A stretch of DNA of 8,887 nt from Bacillota bacterium (GCA_023443925.1 JAEZSL010000224.1:1-8887), one strand, 5' to 3'. Shown: positions 1 through 5,895, counted from the stretch's first letter. The notes: generated by a model not told the origin, from the letters alone. Numbers and translations are program-made.

Positions 1-272
1 GTATCACCACTAATTATAGCAGCGTTAATGGAATCAATACCCATCAGACCTGATATCGAGGTCTTTGTAAAATGCATCTTATAATATTCATTTAAATCCA
101 GATTAAATTTAATGGATAGTTGATGTAGGATATGTATGGAGGGTTCAGAAATACCCTTTTCAATGCGGTAGATCTGTTTTGGAGTACAGATATTTTGAGC
201 GAGCTTATCCCTGGACATGCTATATTTTTTTCTTAGTTCCTGTAGTAAAAAACCAAAATGTTCATATTCCAT
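1..272 (-). CDS. RRNPP/Rgg-like HTH-TPR regulator, paralogue 1 (3' part outside window)
   Basis: The first 90 codons of a minus-strand gene whose end lies beyond the left edge. The reading frame is open throughout. The protein begins MEYEHFGFLLQELRKKYSMS and carries an XRE-type helix-turn-helix at about residues 8-62 with the block CTPKQIYRIEKG, then the linker LSIKFNLDLNEYYKMHFT found in all the neighbouring paralogues. The ATG at 272 is chosen because AAAGG lies 8 nt upstream. An in-frame GTG three codons earlier is part of that ribosome binding site and is an unlikely start. By family analogy it is a cytoplasmic DNA-binding regulator whose missing C-terminal helical repeats would bind a short peptide. 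Whether this copy is intact cannot be seen. It lies 105 bp downstream of the next copy, with no terminator visible between them. Confidence 0.85.
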   Translation of the reverse strand, partial: MEYEHFGFLLQELRKKYSMSRDKLAQNICTPKQIYRIEKGISEPSIHILHQLSIKFNLDLNEYYKMHFTKTSISGLMGIDSINAAIISGD

Positions 273-288
273 AAGTATCACCTTTAGT

Positions 289-306
289 ATTATAATTAAT
301 TATAAT
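289..306. repeat. Perfect 18-bp AT palindrome upstream of paralogue 1
   Basis: ATTATAATTAATTATAAT reads the same on both strands and lies just upstream of the ribosome binding site of the left-edge regulator. It contains TATAAT on the minus strand, so it may simply be a -10 region. No good -35 is seen at the proper distance. The rest of the 273-377 spacer shows nothing else that I can support. Because it is pure A/T, chance formation is fairly likely. Confidence 0.35.
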
Positions 307-377
307 GATGCTTTGCTCCCTGACGGGACTTAACAGTATTGTATGATATGAATTAAAGCTAAATTAGTTTTTTTATC

Positions 378-1316
378 TCATGTCAGTAATTTGTAAAAGT
401 CGGCTCTCATTAAGCTTTCTAATTCCGTTAATTCTGTTGTATTATTTGATATTTTATAAAGTGATAAAATATAGTTATAATATTCACGGGCTTCAACATA
501 TCTTTCTTCATGATATAAGATTTTTAACTTCATAAAAAAGAGGTCAGTAAGATGTCTTGAATTATACTCTTTTAAGGAATATGCGATGCCTTTTTCAATT
601 AAGATTAGAGCCTGTTCTATCTGTCCTTGGTCGTATAATTGGAAACCCATATTATATAATGCTACCAGATATGCTTTCTTCGAAAATTCTGAAATATGTA
701 AGAACGAGATAGAAGTATTTAGTACAGAAGCTTCTAATACAGCAAGCAGGCCCTTAAGAACTTTCATACCGTTATTATCATCATTCATAGCAAAGAAGTT
801 CTGACTTATACAATTCAATAGGGTAATCCCGACATTTGAATATATATTATCTGATATATTTTCTATAGAAAATGAAGGATATTCATTTAGTATACCTTTA
901 TAACAGTATTCCAGGGACATATTGTAATTATTATCCAACAAGGCGGAGCATAATGCTTTGCCATAATAAATGTGCTGAAGATTCTCGCCTTTCTTAAAAT
1001 CTTTATGGTTTTCGTAGTTCTCGATTAAAGATCTTAATAGGTTCATATCGCCACAAATTAGAGCTGCATTAATAGAATTAATTCCTATGAGACCTGATAT
1101 TGTGTTTGTCGTAAAATGCATTCTATAATATTCATTTAAATCCAGATTAATTTTTTTGGATAATTGATGTAATATATAAATGGAGGGTTCAGAAATACCC
1201 TTTTCAATTCGGTATATTTGTTTTGGGGTACAGATATTTTGAGCAAGCTTATCCCTGGACATATTATATTTTTTTCTTAATTCCTGAAGTAAGATACCAA
1301 AATGTTCATATTCCAT
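378..1316 (-). CDS. RRNPP/Rgg-like HTH-TPR regulator, paralogue 2
   Basis: A complete 312-aa copy of the array family. The N-terminal XRE helix-turn-helix (about residues 8-62, FGILLQELRKKYNMSRDKLA then CTPKQIYRIEKG) is followed by an all-helical region from about residue 75 to the end. That region has TPR-like A/B helix pairs, for example GKALCSALLDNNYNMSLEYC and ALYNMGFQLYDQGQIEQALI, and a last repeat near YVEAREYYNYILSLYK. There is no signal peptide or membrane segment, so it acts in the cytoplasm. By architecture it belongs with the Rgg/PlcR/ComR regulators, which bind imported oligopeptides and then switch transcription. The peptide and targets are unknown. The ATG at 1316 is preferred over the in-frame GTG at 1325 because the GTG lies inside the AAAGGTGA ribosome binding site. 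It has its own plausible promoter (1387-1415), so it may be transcribed separately from the broken copy upstream. Confidence 0.88.
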   Translation of the reverse strand: MEYEHFGILLQELRKKYNMSRDKLAQNICTPKQIYRIEKGISEPSIYILHQLSKKINLDLNEYYRMHFTTNTISGLIGINSINAALICGDMNLLRSLIENYENHKDFKKGENLQHIYYGKALCSALLDNNYNMSLEYCYKGILNEYPSFSIENISDNIYSNVGITLLNCISQNFFAMNDDNNGMKVLKGLLAVLEASVLNTSISFLHISEFSKKAYLVALYNMGFQLYDQGQIEQALILIEKGIAYSLKEYNSRHLTDLFFMKLKILYHEERYVEAREYYNYILSLYKISNNTTELTELESLMRADFYKLLT

Positions 1317-1386
1317 AATCGTCACCTTTAGTAGGATAAAAAATTAATAATAGCTGCTATGAAAATATAGGTCTTTTGCTTAGACT

Positions 1387-1415
1387 GTTATAGCCCTCCT
1401 AGCTGGCCTATTCAA
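1387..1415 (-). promoter_or_regulatory. Candidate sigma-A promoter for paralogue 2
   Basis: Read on the minus strand, TTGAAT (1415-1410) and TATAAC (1392-1387) are separated by 17 bp, close to the vegetative consensus. Transcription would begin near 1380 and give a leader of about 65 nt. The rest of the 1317-1466 spacer shows no palindromic box like those at 4453 and 5617, so this copy appears uncoupled from that site. It is predicted by eye only. Confidence 0.5.
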
Positions 1416-1431
1416 TTAAGTATTCAATTAA
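1409..1431. repeat. Tandem 11-bp direct repeat TATTCAATTAA
   Basis: Two exact copies of TATTCAATTAA at 1409-1419 and 1421-1431, separated by one G (12-bp period). The left copy supplies the -35 hexamer of the candidate promoter of the gene at 378-1316. It may be a binding site or a simple slippage duplication. Confidence 0.6.
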
Positions 1432-1466
1432 ATAATAAGCTTAAAAAGGGTATAGTTGTCACTAAT

Positions 1467-2401
1467 TTAGACATTGATTTCCGGGTAATCAGTCAAATTA
1501 TCTATGTCATCTCTAGTAATAGGATTATTGGTTAATTTTGTTAGCAAATAAGAATAGTTATAATATTCCCGTGCTTCCTTATAATTTTGTTTACTGTATA
1601 ATATTTTGAATTTCATATAAAGTAGACCAGGAAGATGCCTCATATTATATTCCTTTAAAGAATATGCGATACCTTTATCTACATAAATCTGGGTTTTTTT
1701 ATAATATCACCATTTTCAAATAAATGACAACTCATATTATATAATATCAATTGATATATTTTCTTCGAAAATTCAGAAGTTTGAAACAATGGAAGAGAGG
1801 AATTAATAACATAAGCCTCTAAAACAGTAAGAATCCCAGATAGTACTTTCATACCGTCATTATACTCACCCATAGCAAAAAGATTCTGGCTAATACAATT
1901 TAATAAAGTAATGCCTACATTTGAATACATGTACTGAGAAACTTTGTTAATATCAAAATCAGGGCATTCTACCTTAATACCTTTATAGCTATATTTCAGG
2001 GAAGTTATATAATCCTTATCTAACAAGGCAGAGCAAAGTGCTTTACTATAATATATATGCTGGAGGTTTACCCCTTTTTTAAAATCCGTTAAACCTTCAT
2101 ATTTACTAACAATAGATTTTAATAATTGATAATCGCCTCTCTCAATCGCCGAATTTATGTTATTAATACCTTCTAATCCAATAATAGTATTACTGGTAAA
2201 GTGCATTTTATAGTACTCATTTAAGTCCTGATTAAATTTAACAGAAAGTTGATGCAATATATAGATAGAAGGCTCCGAAAGCCCCTTTTCAATCCGGTAT
2301 ATCTGCTTTGGGGTACAGATATTTTGAGCAAGTTTATCCCTGGACATATTATATTTAGTTCTTAATTCTTGGAGTAAGATACCAAAATGTTCATATTCCA
2401 T
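1467..2401 (-). pseudogene. Frameshifted RRNPP/Rgg-like HTH-TPR regulator, paralogue 3
   Basis: This copy starts like its neighbours (MEYEHFGILLQELRTKYNMS, AAAGG 8 nt before the ATG at 2401) and keeps the helix-turn-helix and most of the helical region. In the starting frame it hits TAG at 1679-1681 after about 240 residues. The missing C-terminus is present in another frame: 1467 to about 1700 encodes TQIYVDKGIAYSLKEYN, a REYYNYSYLL segment, and a tail ending TDYPEINV, collinear with the gene at 2491-3429. The break lies at a run of seven A (minus strand; T at 1694-1700), where this copy carries two extra bases relative to the paralogue. It may be a true pseudogene, a one-base homopolymer sequencing error, or a gene read through by slippage. 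A product truncated here would keep DNA binding but lose the last TPR-like helices. Long stretches near 1756-1840 almost match 2785-2870, so duplication was recent. Confidence 0.8.
1694..1700 (-). other. A7 run at the frameshift (possible -1 slippery heptamer)
   Basis: On the coding strand the zero frame reads ATA AAA AAA CCC. This contains A AAA AAA, the X XXY YYZ form of a -1 slippery heptamer. A -1 shift here would continue as ACC CAG ATT TAT GTA GAT AAA, which is exactly the frame that restores the conserved C-terminus. No convincing downstream stimulatory hairpin was seen, so decay or a sequencing error remains the simpler explanation. Confidence 0.45.
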
Positions 2402-2490
2402 AATTGTCACCTTTAGTAAAATATTTAAAAGAATAATAATTGCGCCTCATAGCCGGGCCGGATTGTGTAAAATGACTGTAAATAGGAGGT

Positions 2491-3429
2491 TTAAGCAAAA
2501 ACCTCAGGGTAATCAGTTTTGTTTAGGTTATTTATGTCATTTAAGGTAGTAGCATTATTGGTTAATTTTGATAGCATAAAAGAATGGTTATAATATTCCC
2601 GTGCTTCCTTATAGTTTTGCTCACTGTATAGTATTTTAAACTTCATGTAAAGCAAAGCAGGAAGGTGTCTCATATTATATTCCTTTAAAGTATGAGCAAT
2701 ACCTTTATCTACATAAGTACGGGCGTTTAAAATATCACCTTTTTCAAATAAATGACAACTCACATTGTATAATATACCTTGGTATATTTTCTTCGAAAAT
2801 TCAGAAGTATGAAACAATGGAAGAGAGGAATTAATAACATAAGCCTCTAAAACAGTGAGAATCCCAGATAATACCTTCATACCGTCATCATACTTACCCA
2901 TAACAAAAAGATTTTGGCTAATACAATTTAATAAAGAAATGCCGATATTTGAGTATATATTATGATCAACTGTTTTTATATTAAAATCAGGACATTCTAT
3001 CTTAATACCTTTATAGCAATAATCAAGGGAAGTTATGTAATCATTATCCAATATGGCAGAACATAGTGCTTTGCTATAGTAAATATGCTGTAGATTTTCA
3101 CCTTTTTTAAAATCCTCTAATTTTTCATATTTATTAACCATAGATTTAATTAATAGAATATTTTCTTGTTCAATAGCCGAGTTGAGGGAATTAATACCTT
3201 CTAATCCCAATAGGGTATTACTGGTAAAGTGCATTTTATAATACTCATTTAAATCCAGATTAAATTTAATAGAAAGCTGATGCAATATATAGATAGAGGG
3301 TTCCGAAACACCTTTTTCAATCCGGTATATCTGCTTTGGAGTACAGATATTTAGAGCAAGCTTATCCCTCGACATATTATATTTTGTTCTTAACTCTTGA
3401 AGTAAAACACCAAAATGCTCATATTCCAT
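2491..3429 (-). CDS. RRNPP/Rgg-like HTH-TPR regulator, paralogue 4
   Basis: A complete 312-aa copy. The XRE helix-turn-helix lies at about residues 6-60 (FGVLLQELRTKYNMSRDKLA, CTPKQIYRIEKG), followed by TPR-like helical repeats to the end, including GKYDDGMKVLSGILTVLEAY and KGDILNARTYVDKGIAH. The ATG at 3429 has GAGGTG about 8 nt upstream. It begins only 24 bp after the stop of the gene at 3454-4386, with no terminator between, so the two are very probably cotranscribed. It is the closest relative of the frameshifted copy at 1467-2401 and serves as the reference for reconstructing it. Predicted role: cytoplasmic peptide-responsive DNA-binding regulator. Ligand and targets cannot be deduced. 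Confidence 0.88.
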   Translation of the reverse strand: MEYEHFGVLLQELRTKYNMSRDKLALNICTPKQIYRIEKGVSEPSIYILHQLSIKFNLDLNEYYKMHFTSNTLLGLEGINSLNSAIEQENILLIKSMVNKYEKLEDFKKGENLQHIYYSKALCSAILDNDYITSLDYCYKGIKIECPDFNIKTVDHNIYSNIGISLLNCISQNLFVMGKYDDGMKVLSGILTVLEAYVINSSLPLFHTSEFSKKIYQGILYNVSCHLFEKGDILNARTYVDKGIAHTLKEYNMRHLPALLYMKFKILYSEQNYKEAREYYNHSFMLSKLTNNATTLNDINNLNKTDYPEVFA

Positions 3430-3453
3430 CTAAAACACCTCATTTAACTAATA

Positions 3454-4386
3454 CTATTCTTCAAATATTTCAGGATAATTTGAATTCTCCAATTCTGACA
3501 ACGCCGCTTCTTGATTAGTTAATTTGTATAGTGAGACGATATGGTTATAGTATTCTCTTGCTTCCGTATATTCCTGCTCACTATATAATATTCTAAATTT
3601 AAGAAGTAATAAGTTGGGAAGATATTCCAAGTTATATACTTTAACAGAAAAATCAATCCCTTTTTCCACATAAGTTAAAGCTTTTTTAGTTTCACCATGT
3701 TCAAATAAATGATTACCCAAATTGTGCAATGTTACCTGATATATTCTTTGAGAAAAAAGAGATGCCTTAAACATAGGATATGGAGAATTTACTACAAAAG
3801 TCTCTAATAATGTGAGTATTTCGCTAAGCACTTTCATACCATCATTATACTGTTCCAATGCAAAATAATTCTGACTGATACAATTTAAGAGTGAAATACC
3901 AATATTAGAATACATATTTTTAGATATTACATATATAGTGAACGAGGGACATTCTAAACGGAGACCTTTAATACAATAGTCTAAGGAAGCGTTGTAATCA
4001 TTATTCAACAAAGCGGAGCAAAGCGCTTTTCCATAGTATATTAACTGGAGATTTTCTCCCTTTTTAAAATCTTCCAGCTTTTCATATTTTAATACTAAAG
4101 AATTTAATAATGGTAAGTCTCCAATATGTATAGCATTACTTATAGATTTAGCTCCCTCTAAGCCTACCAAAGTATTACTGGTGAAATGCATCTTATAGTA
4201 TTCATTTAAATCCAGGTTAAACTTAATGGATAGCTGATGTAAAAGATAGATAGAAGGCTCTGATTCTCCCTTCTCAATTCGGTATATCTGCTTTGGAGTA
4301 CATATATTCTGAGCCAGCTTTTCTCTGGACATTTTATATTTTGTTCTTAGTTCTTGAAGTAAATAACCAAAATGTTCATATTCCAT
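3454..4386 (-). CDS. RRNPP/Rgg-like HTH-TPR regulator, paralogue 5
   Basis: A complete 310-aa copy starting MEYEHFGYLLQELRTKYKMS, with GAGG 8 nt before the ATG at 4386. An in-frame GTG at 4395 overlaps that site and is less likely. The helix-turn-helix (about residues 6-60) has the invariant CTPKQIYRIEKG. The C-terminal part is helical and TPR-like (QYNDGMKVLSEILTLLETFV, HGETKKALTYVEKGIDFS, YTEAREYYNHIVSLYK). It is the first gene of an apparent two-gene unit with the copy at 2491-3429. Its upstream spacer of 256 bp holds the 18-bp palindrome at 4453-4470. On the minus strand a TATAAT (4432-4427) lies 20 bp past that palindrome, so this operon may be controlled from it. Confidence 0.88.
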   Translation of the reverse strand: MEYEHFGYLLQELRTKYKMSREKLAQNICTPKQIYRIEKGESEPSIYLLHQLSIKFNLDLNEYYKMHFTSNTLVGLEGAKSISNAIHIGDLPLLNSLVLKYEKLEDFKKGENLQLIYYGKALCSALLNNDYNASLDYCIKGLRLECPSFTIYVISKNMYSNIGISLLNCISQNYFALEQYNDGMKVLSEILTLLETFVVNSPYPMFKASLFSQRIYQVTLHNLGNHLFEHGETKKALTYVEKGIDFSVKVYNLEYLPNLLLLKFRILYSEQEYTEAREYYNHIVSLYKLTNQEAALSELENSNYPEIFEE

Positions 4387-4452
4387 ATTAACCACCTCAT
4401 GAGAAGCTATTAGAATTCTAAGTGTTATTATAAATATTTATGTAACTTTCAT

Positions 4453-4470
4453 ATGGACATAAATGTCTAT
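4453..4470. promoter_or_regulatory. 18-bp palindromic box 2 (candidate RRNPP operator)
   Basis: ATGGACAT-AA-ATGTCTAT is an inverted repeat of 8-bp arms with one mismatch. It matches the box at 5617-5634 in arm start (ATGGAC), AA centre, length and the following TTATT. On the plus strand a TATAAT starts after exactly 22 bp (4493-4498), the same distance as at box 1. On the minus strand a TATAAT lies 20 bp away (4432-4427), so either or both directions could be controlled. It is inferred to be the binding site of one or more of the array regulators. Confidence 0.65.
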
Positions 4471-4492
4471 TTATTTTTGATGCAATTACAGA

Positions 4493-4498
4493 TATAAT
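4493..4498 (+). promoter_or_regulatory. Candidate plus-strand -10 element downstream of box 2
   Basis: TATAAT positioned 22 bp after box 2, with no good -35 hexamer, as expected for an activator-dependent promoter. A transcript would start near 4505 and run toward the 3' end of the convergent receptor gene at 4643-5596. The only small frame there (ATG 4548 to TAA 4616, 22 aa) lacks a good ribosome binding site and a hydrophobic segment. The target may therefore be a lost gene or an untranslated or antisense RNA. Confidence 0.4.
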
Positions 4499-4583
4499 AA
4501 AAATAAACATTTATTATATAATTTTTTACTTGAAGTATAAATATAATATGTTAGATTTAAATCAACAGATTTTGTACTTGGTT

Positions 4584-4597
4584 GGATTACGTAATCC
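4584..4597. repeat. Perfect 14-bp palindrome GGATTACGTAATCC
   Basis: GGATTAC directly followed by its complement GTAATCC, flanked by the looser pair ACTT (4577-4580) and AAGT (4599-4602). It lies in the 4387-4642 spacer, 46 bp beyond the stop codon of the receptor at 4643-5596. It has no U-tract in either direction, so it is not a standard terminator. It may be a protein-binding site. Confidence 0.5.
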
Positions 4598-4642
4598 TAA
4601 GTATAATGAAAGATAATTAATATTGTTACTAATTAAACAAAT

Positions 4643-5596
4643 TTACGGATTTTGTTCCTTAAATAGTTCAGGGTAATCTATATCTGCTGTATCTACTAAT
4701 TCTTCTAATAGGGTTGTTTTATTAGCTATTTTGGATAGATAAACAGCGCGGTTATAGTATTCCCTGGCCTCCTCATATTTTTTCTCACTATAAAGGATTT
4801 TAAATTTCATAAAAACCAGGTTGGGCAGATATCGTAAATTATATTCCTTTAATGAAAATTCGATTCCCAGTTCCAAATAATTTAGTGCCTTTTTAGTATC
4901 ACCATGTTCAAATAATCGAACTCCAAGGTTATATAATACTCCCTGGTATGTTTTCCTGGAAAATTGTGAGGATTTAAATAGTGGATAAGGGGAATTGATT
5001 GCATAAATTTCCAATATTGTCAAAAGTTCGGTAAGCACCTGCATACCCTTATTAAATTCCTCCATCGCAAAAAAATTTTGAGCTATGCAATTGAGTAGTG
5101 ATATGCCGACATTGGAATACATATTTTTAGAAATCTTATCTAAATCAAAAGCAGGATATTCCACATGAATACCTTTATAACAGTATTCAAGGGAGGTTTT
5201 ATAGTCATTATCTAATAAAGCACAGCATAGTGCTTTGCCAAAGTATATGTGTTGAAGATTTTCACCTTTTTTAAAGTCTTCCAGATCTTCATATTTATTA
5301 ATTATTGATCTTAATAATGGCATATCACCACTTTCTATAGCGGAATTAATATTATTAATACCTTCCAGTCCTGTGATGGTAATATTGGTAAAATACATTT
5401 TAAAATAATCATTTAAATCCAAGTTAAACTTGATAGATAATTGATTTATAAGGTATAAAGAAGGTTCATAGACCCCTTTCTCAATTCGATAGATTTGTTT
5501 TGGTGTGCAGATACCCTGAGCCAGTTGTTCTCTGGTCATATTACGTGACAGTCTTAATTCTTGTAGAAACTCTCCAAAATGTTCATAATTCATCAT
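4643..5596 (-). CDS. RRNPP/Rgg-like HTH-TPR regulator, receptor next to the propeptide gene
   Basis: A complete 317-aa protein, the most divergent member of the array in its helix-turn-helix (FGEFLQELRLSRNMTREQLA, then the shared CTPKQIYRIEKG, about residues 7-62). The rest is TPR-like: KALCCALLDNDYKTSLEYCY, EFNKGMQVLTELLTILEIYA, HGDTKKALNYLELGIEFSLK and YEEAREYYNRAVYLSK. There are no export or membrane signals. The ATG at 5596 follows AGG at 9 nt; the next codon is also ATG. It is divergent from the 51-aa propeptide gene at 5696, with 99 bp between the start codons, which is the standard arrangement of a receptor with its cognate peptide. Box 1 (5617-5634) ends 20 bp before its start codon. 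Binding there could block its transcription while activating the peptide gene. The cognate pairing is an inference from position and architecture. Confidence 0.9.
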   Translation of the reverse strand: MMNYEHFGEFLQELRLSRNMTREQLAQGICTPKQIYRIEKGVYEPSLYLINQLSIKFNLDLNDYFKMYFTNITITGLEGINNINSAIESGDMPLLRSIINKYEDLEDFKKGENLQHIYFGKALCCALLDNDYKTSLEYCYKGIHVEYPAFDLDKISKNMYSNVGISLLNCIAQNFFAMEEFNKGMQVLTELLTILEIYAINSPYPLFKSSQFSRKTYQGVLYNLGVRLFEHGDTKKALNYLELGIEFSLKEYNLRYLPNLVFMKFKILYSEKKYEEAREYYNRAVYLSKIANKTTLLEELVDTADIDYPELFKEQNP

Positions 5597-5616
5597 AGGT
5601 AATCACCTGACTTTTG

Positions 5617-5634
5617 ATGGACGCAAGCGTCCAT
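5617..5634. promoter_or_regulatory. 18-bp palindromic box 1 (candidate RRNPP operator)
   Basis: ATGGACGC-AA-GCGTCCAT is a perfect inverted repeat with 8-bp arms, in the divergent spacer between the receptor (start 5596) and the propeptide gene (start 5696). Its centre is about 43 bp upstream of the predicted start of the propeptide transcript, directly ahead of the poor -35 region. That is a typical activator position. For the receptor gene it lies close to the predicted start of transcription, which suggests negative autoregulation. The similar box at 4453-4470 supports it being a real site. Confidence 0.75.
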
Positions 5635-5640
5635 TTATTC

Positions 5641-5670
5641 GTTATAAAAATAATGTTATAATTTAGTCAT
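5641..5670 (-). promoter_or_regulatory. Weak candidate promoter for the receptor at 4643-5596
   Basis: On the minus strand ATGACT (5670-5665) and TATAAC (5646-5641) are 18 bp apart. Transcription would begin near 5634, placing box 1 at the very start of the transcript. The -35 matches only four of six consensus bases, so this is tentative. Confidence 0.35.
5654..5662 (+). promoter_or_regulatory. Extended -10 promoter of the propeptide gene
   Basis: TGTTATAAT is an extended -10 (TGnTATAAT) with no recognisable -35: the expected hexamer at 5634-5639 reads TTTATT. The transcript would begin near 5669, about 27 nt before the TTG start. A strong -10 with a poor -35 and an adjacent palindrome points to activator-dependent expression. 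Confidence 0.6.
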
Positions 5671-5695
5671 AAATTTGAAAGAAGAGGATAAATAA

Positions 5696-5851
5696 TTGAG
5701 AAAATTTATTACTAAATTTCGTTACTGGCTTGCTTTACTTGTTATCGTCTTAACAATTTCAAATGTAACTGTATCAACTAACCAGATCAATCCATCCGAT
5801 AACATGCAAGCTTTAGGTACTGGTGCCGTATGGGGGTTTGAAACTAATTAA
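5696..5851 (+). CDS. Putative exported signalling propeptide (51 aa, TTG start)
   Basis: A 51-codon gene starting at TTG 5696. GAAGAGG (5681-5687) lies 8 nt upstream, and an in-frame TAA immediately precedes the TTG, so no earlier start exists. The product begins MRKFITKFRYWLALLVIVLT: a basic stretch (residues 1-9), a hydrophobic core (about 10-21), then a polar tail (SNVTVSTNQINPSDNMQ) and the C-terminus ALGTGAVWGFETN. This is the plan of Sec-exported pheromone precursors such as PapR and NprX, and broadly of SHP and ComS, in which a C-terminal fragment is the signal. It is divergent from a receptor gene of the RRNPP type and lies behind box 1 and an extended -10. I infer that a C-terminal fragment is released outside, re-imported by an oligopeptide permease and bound by one or more array regulators. 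The mature peptide is not known. Alternatives are a small membrane or other exported peptide. Confidence 0.75.
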   Translation: MRKFITKFRYWLALLVIVLTISNVTVSTNQINPSDNMQALGTGAVWGFETN

Positions 5852-5860
5852 TACCATATT

Positions 5861-5895
5861 ATAACATATCTTGCATAAAATTACAAATATGTTAT
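5861..5895. repeat. 9-bp inverted repeat around the next promoter
   Basis: ATAACATAT (5861-5869) and ATATGTTAT (5887-5895) are perfect inverted copies with a 17-nt gap. They follow the propeptide stop codon by 9 nt. The right arm overlaps the -10 and the left arm abuts the -35 of the promoter at 5871-5898. It may form a weak 3' hairpin for the propeptide mRNA, which has no U-tract, or an operator for the downstream transcript. Confidence 0.5.

Noticed and set aside
305..346. Small plus-strand frame MMLCSLTGLNSIV as a pheromone
   Set aside because: It has no ribosome binding site or export signal and lies in an AT palindrome region.
586..804. 72-codon plus-strand open frame
   Set aside because: It lies antisense inside the intact regulator gene at 378-1316, has no ribosome binding site and no family resemblance.
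2449..2461. GC-rich CCGGGCCGG inverted repeat in the spacer 2402-2490
   Set aside because: The arms are only 4 bp, with no T run and no matching copy elsewhere in the window. It is too short to support a site or terminator.
3336..3518. 60-codon plus-strand open frame
   Set aside because: It overlaps the N-terminus of one regulator and the C-terminus of the next on the opposite strand, and looks like a by-product of their codons.
4548..4616. 22-codon frame (MLDLNQQILYLVGLRNPKYN...) as a second propeptide
   Set aside because: It has no adequate ribosome binding site, no basic-hydrophobic export segment and no similarity to the 51-aa peptide. It is kept only as context for the box 2 transcript.
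1..5596. Array as Rap-type phosphatases or phage AimR receptors
   Set aside because: Rap proteins lack an XRE helix-turn-helix, and nothing phage-like (integrase, repressor pair, structural genes) is present. The HTH-TPR length and layout fit Rgg/PlcR/ComR-like regulators better.
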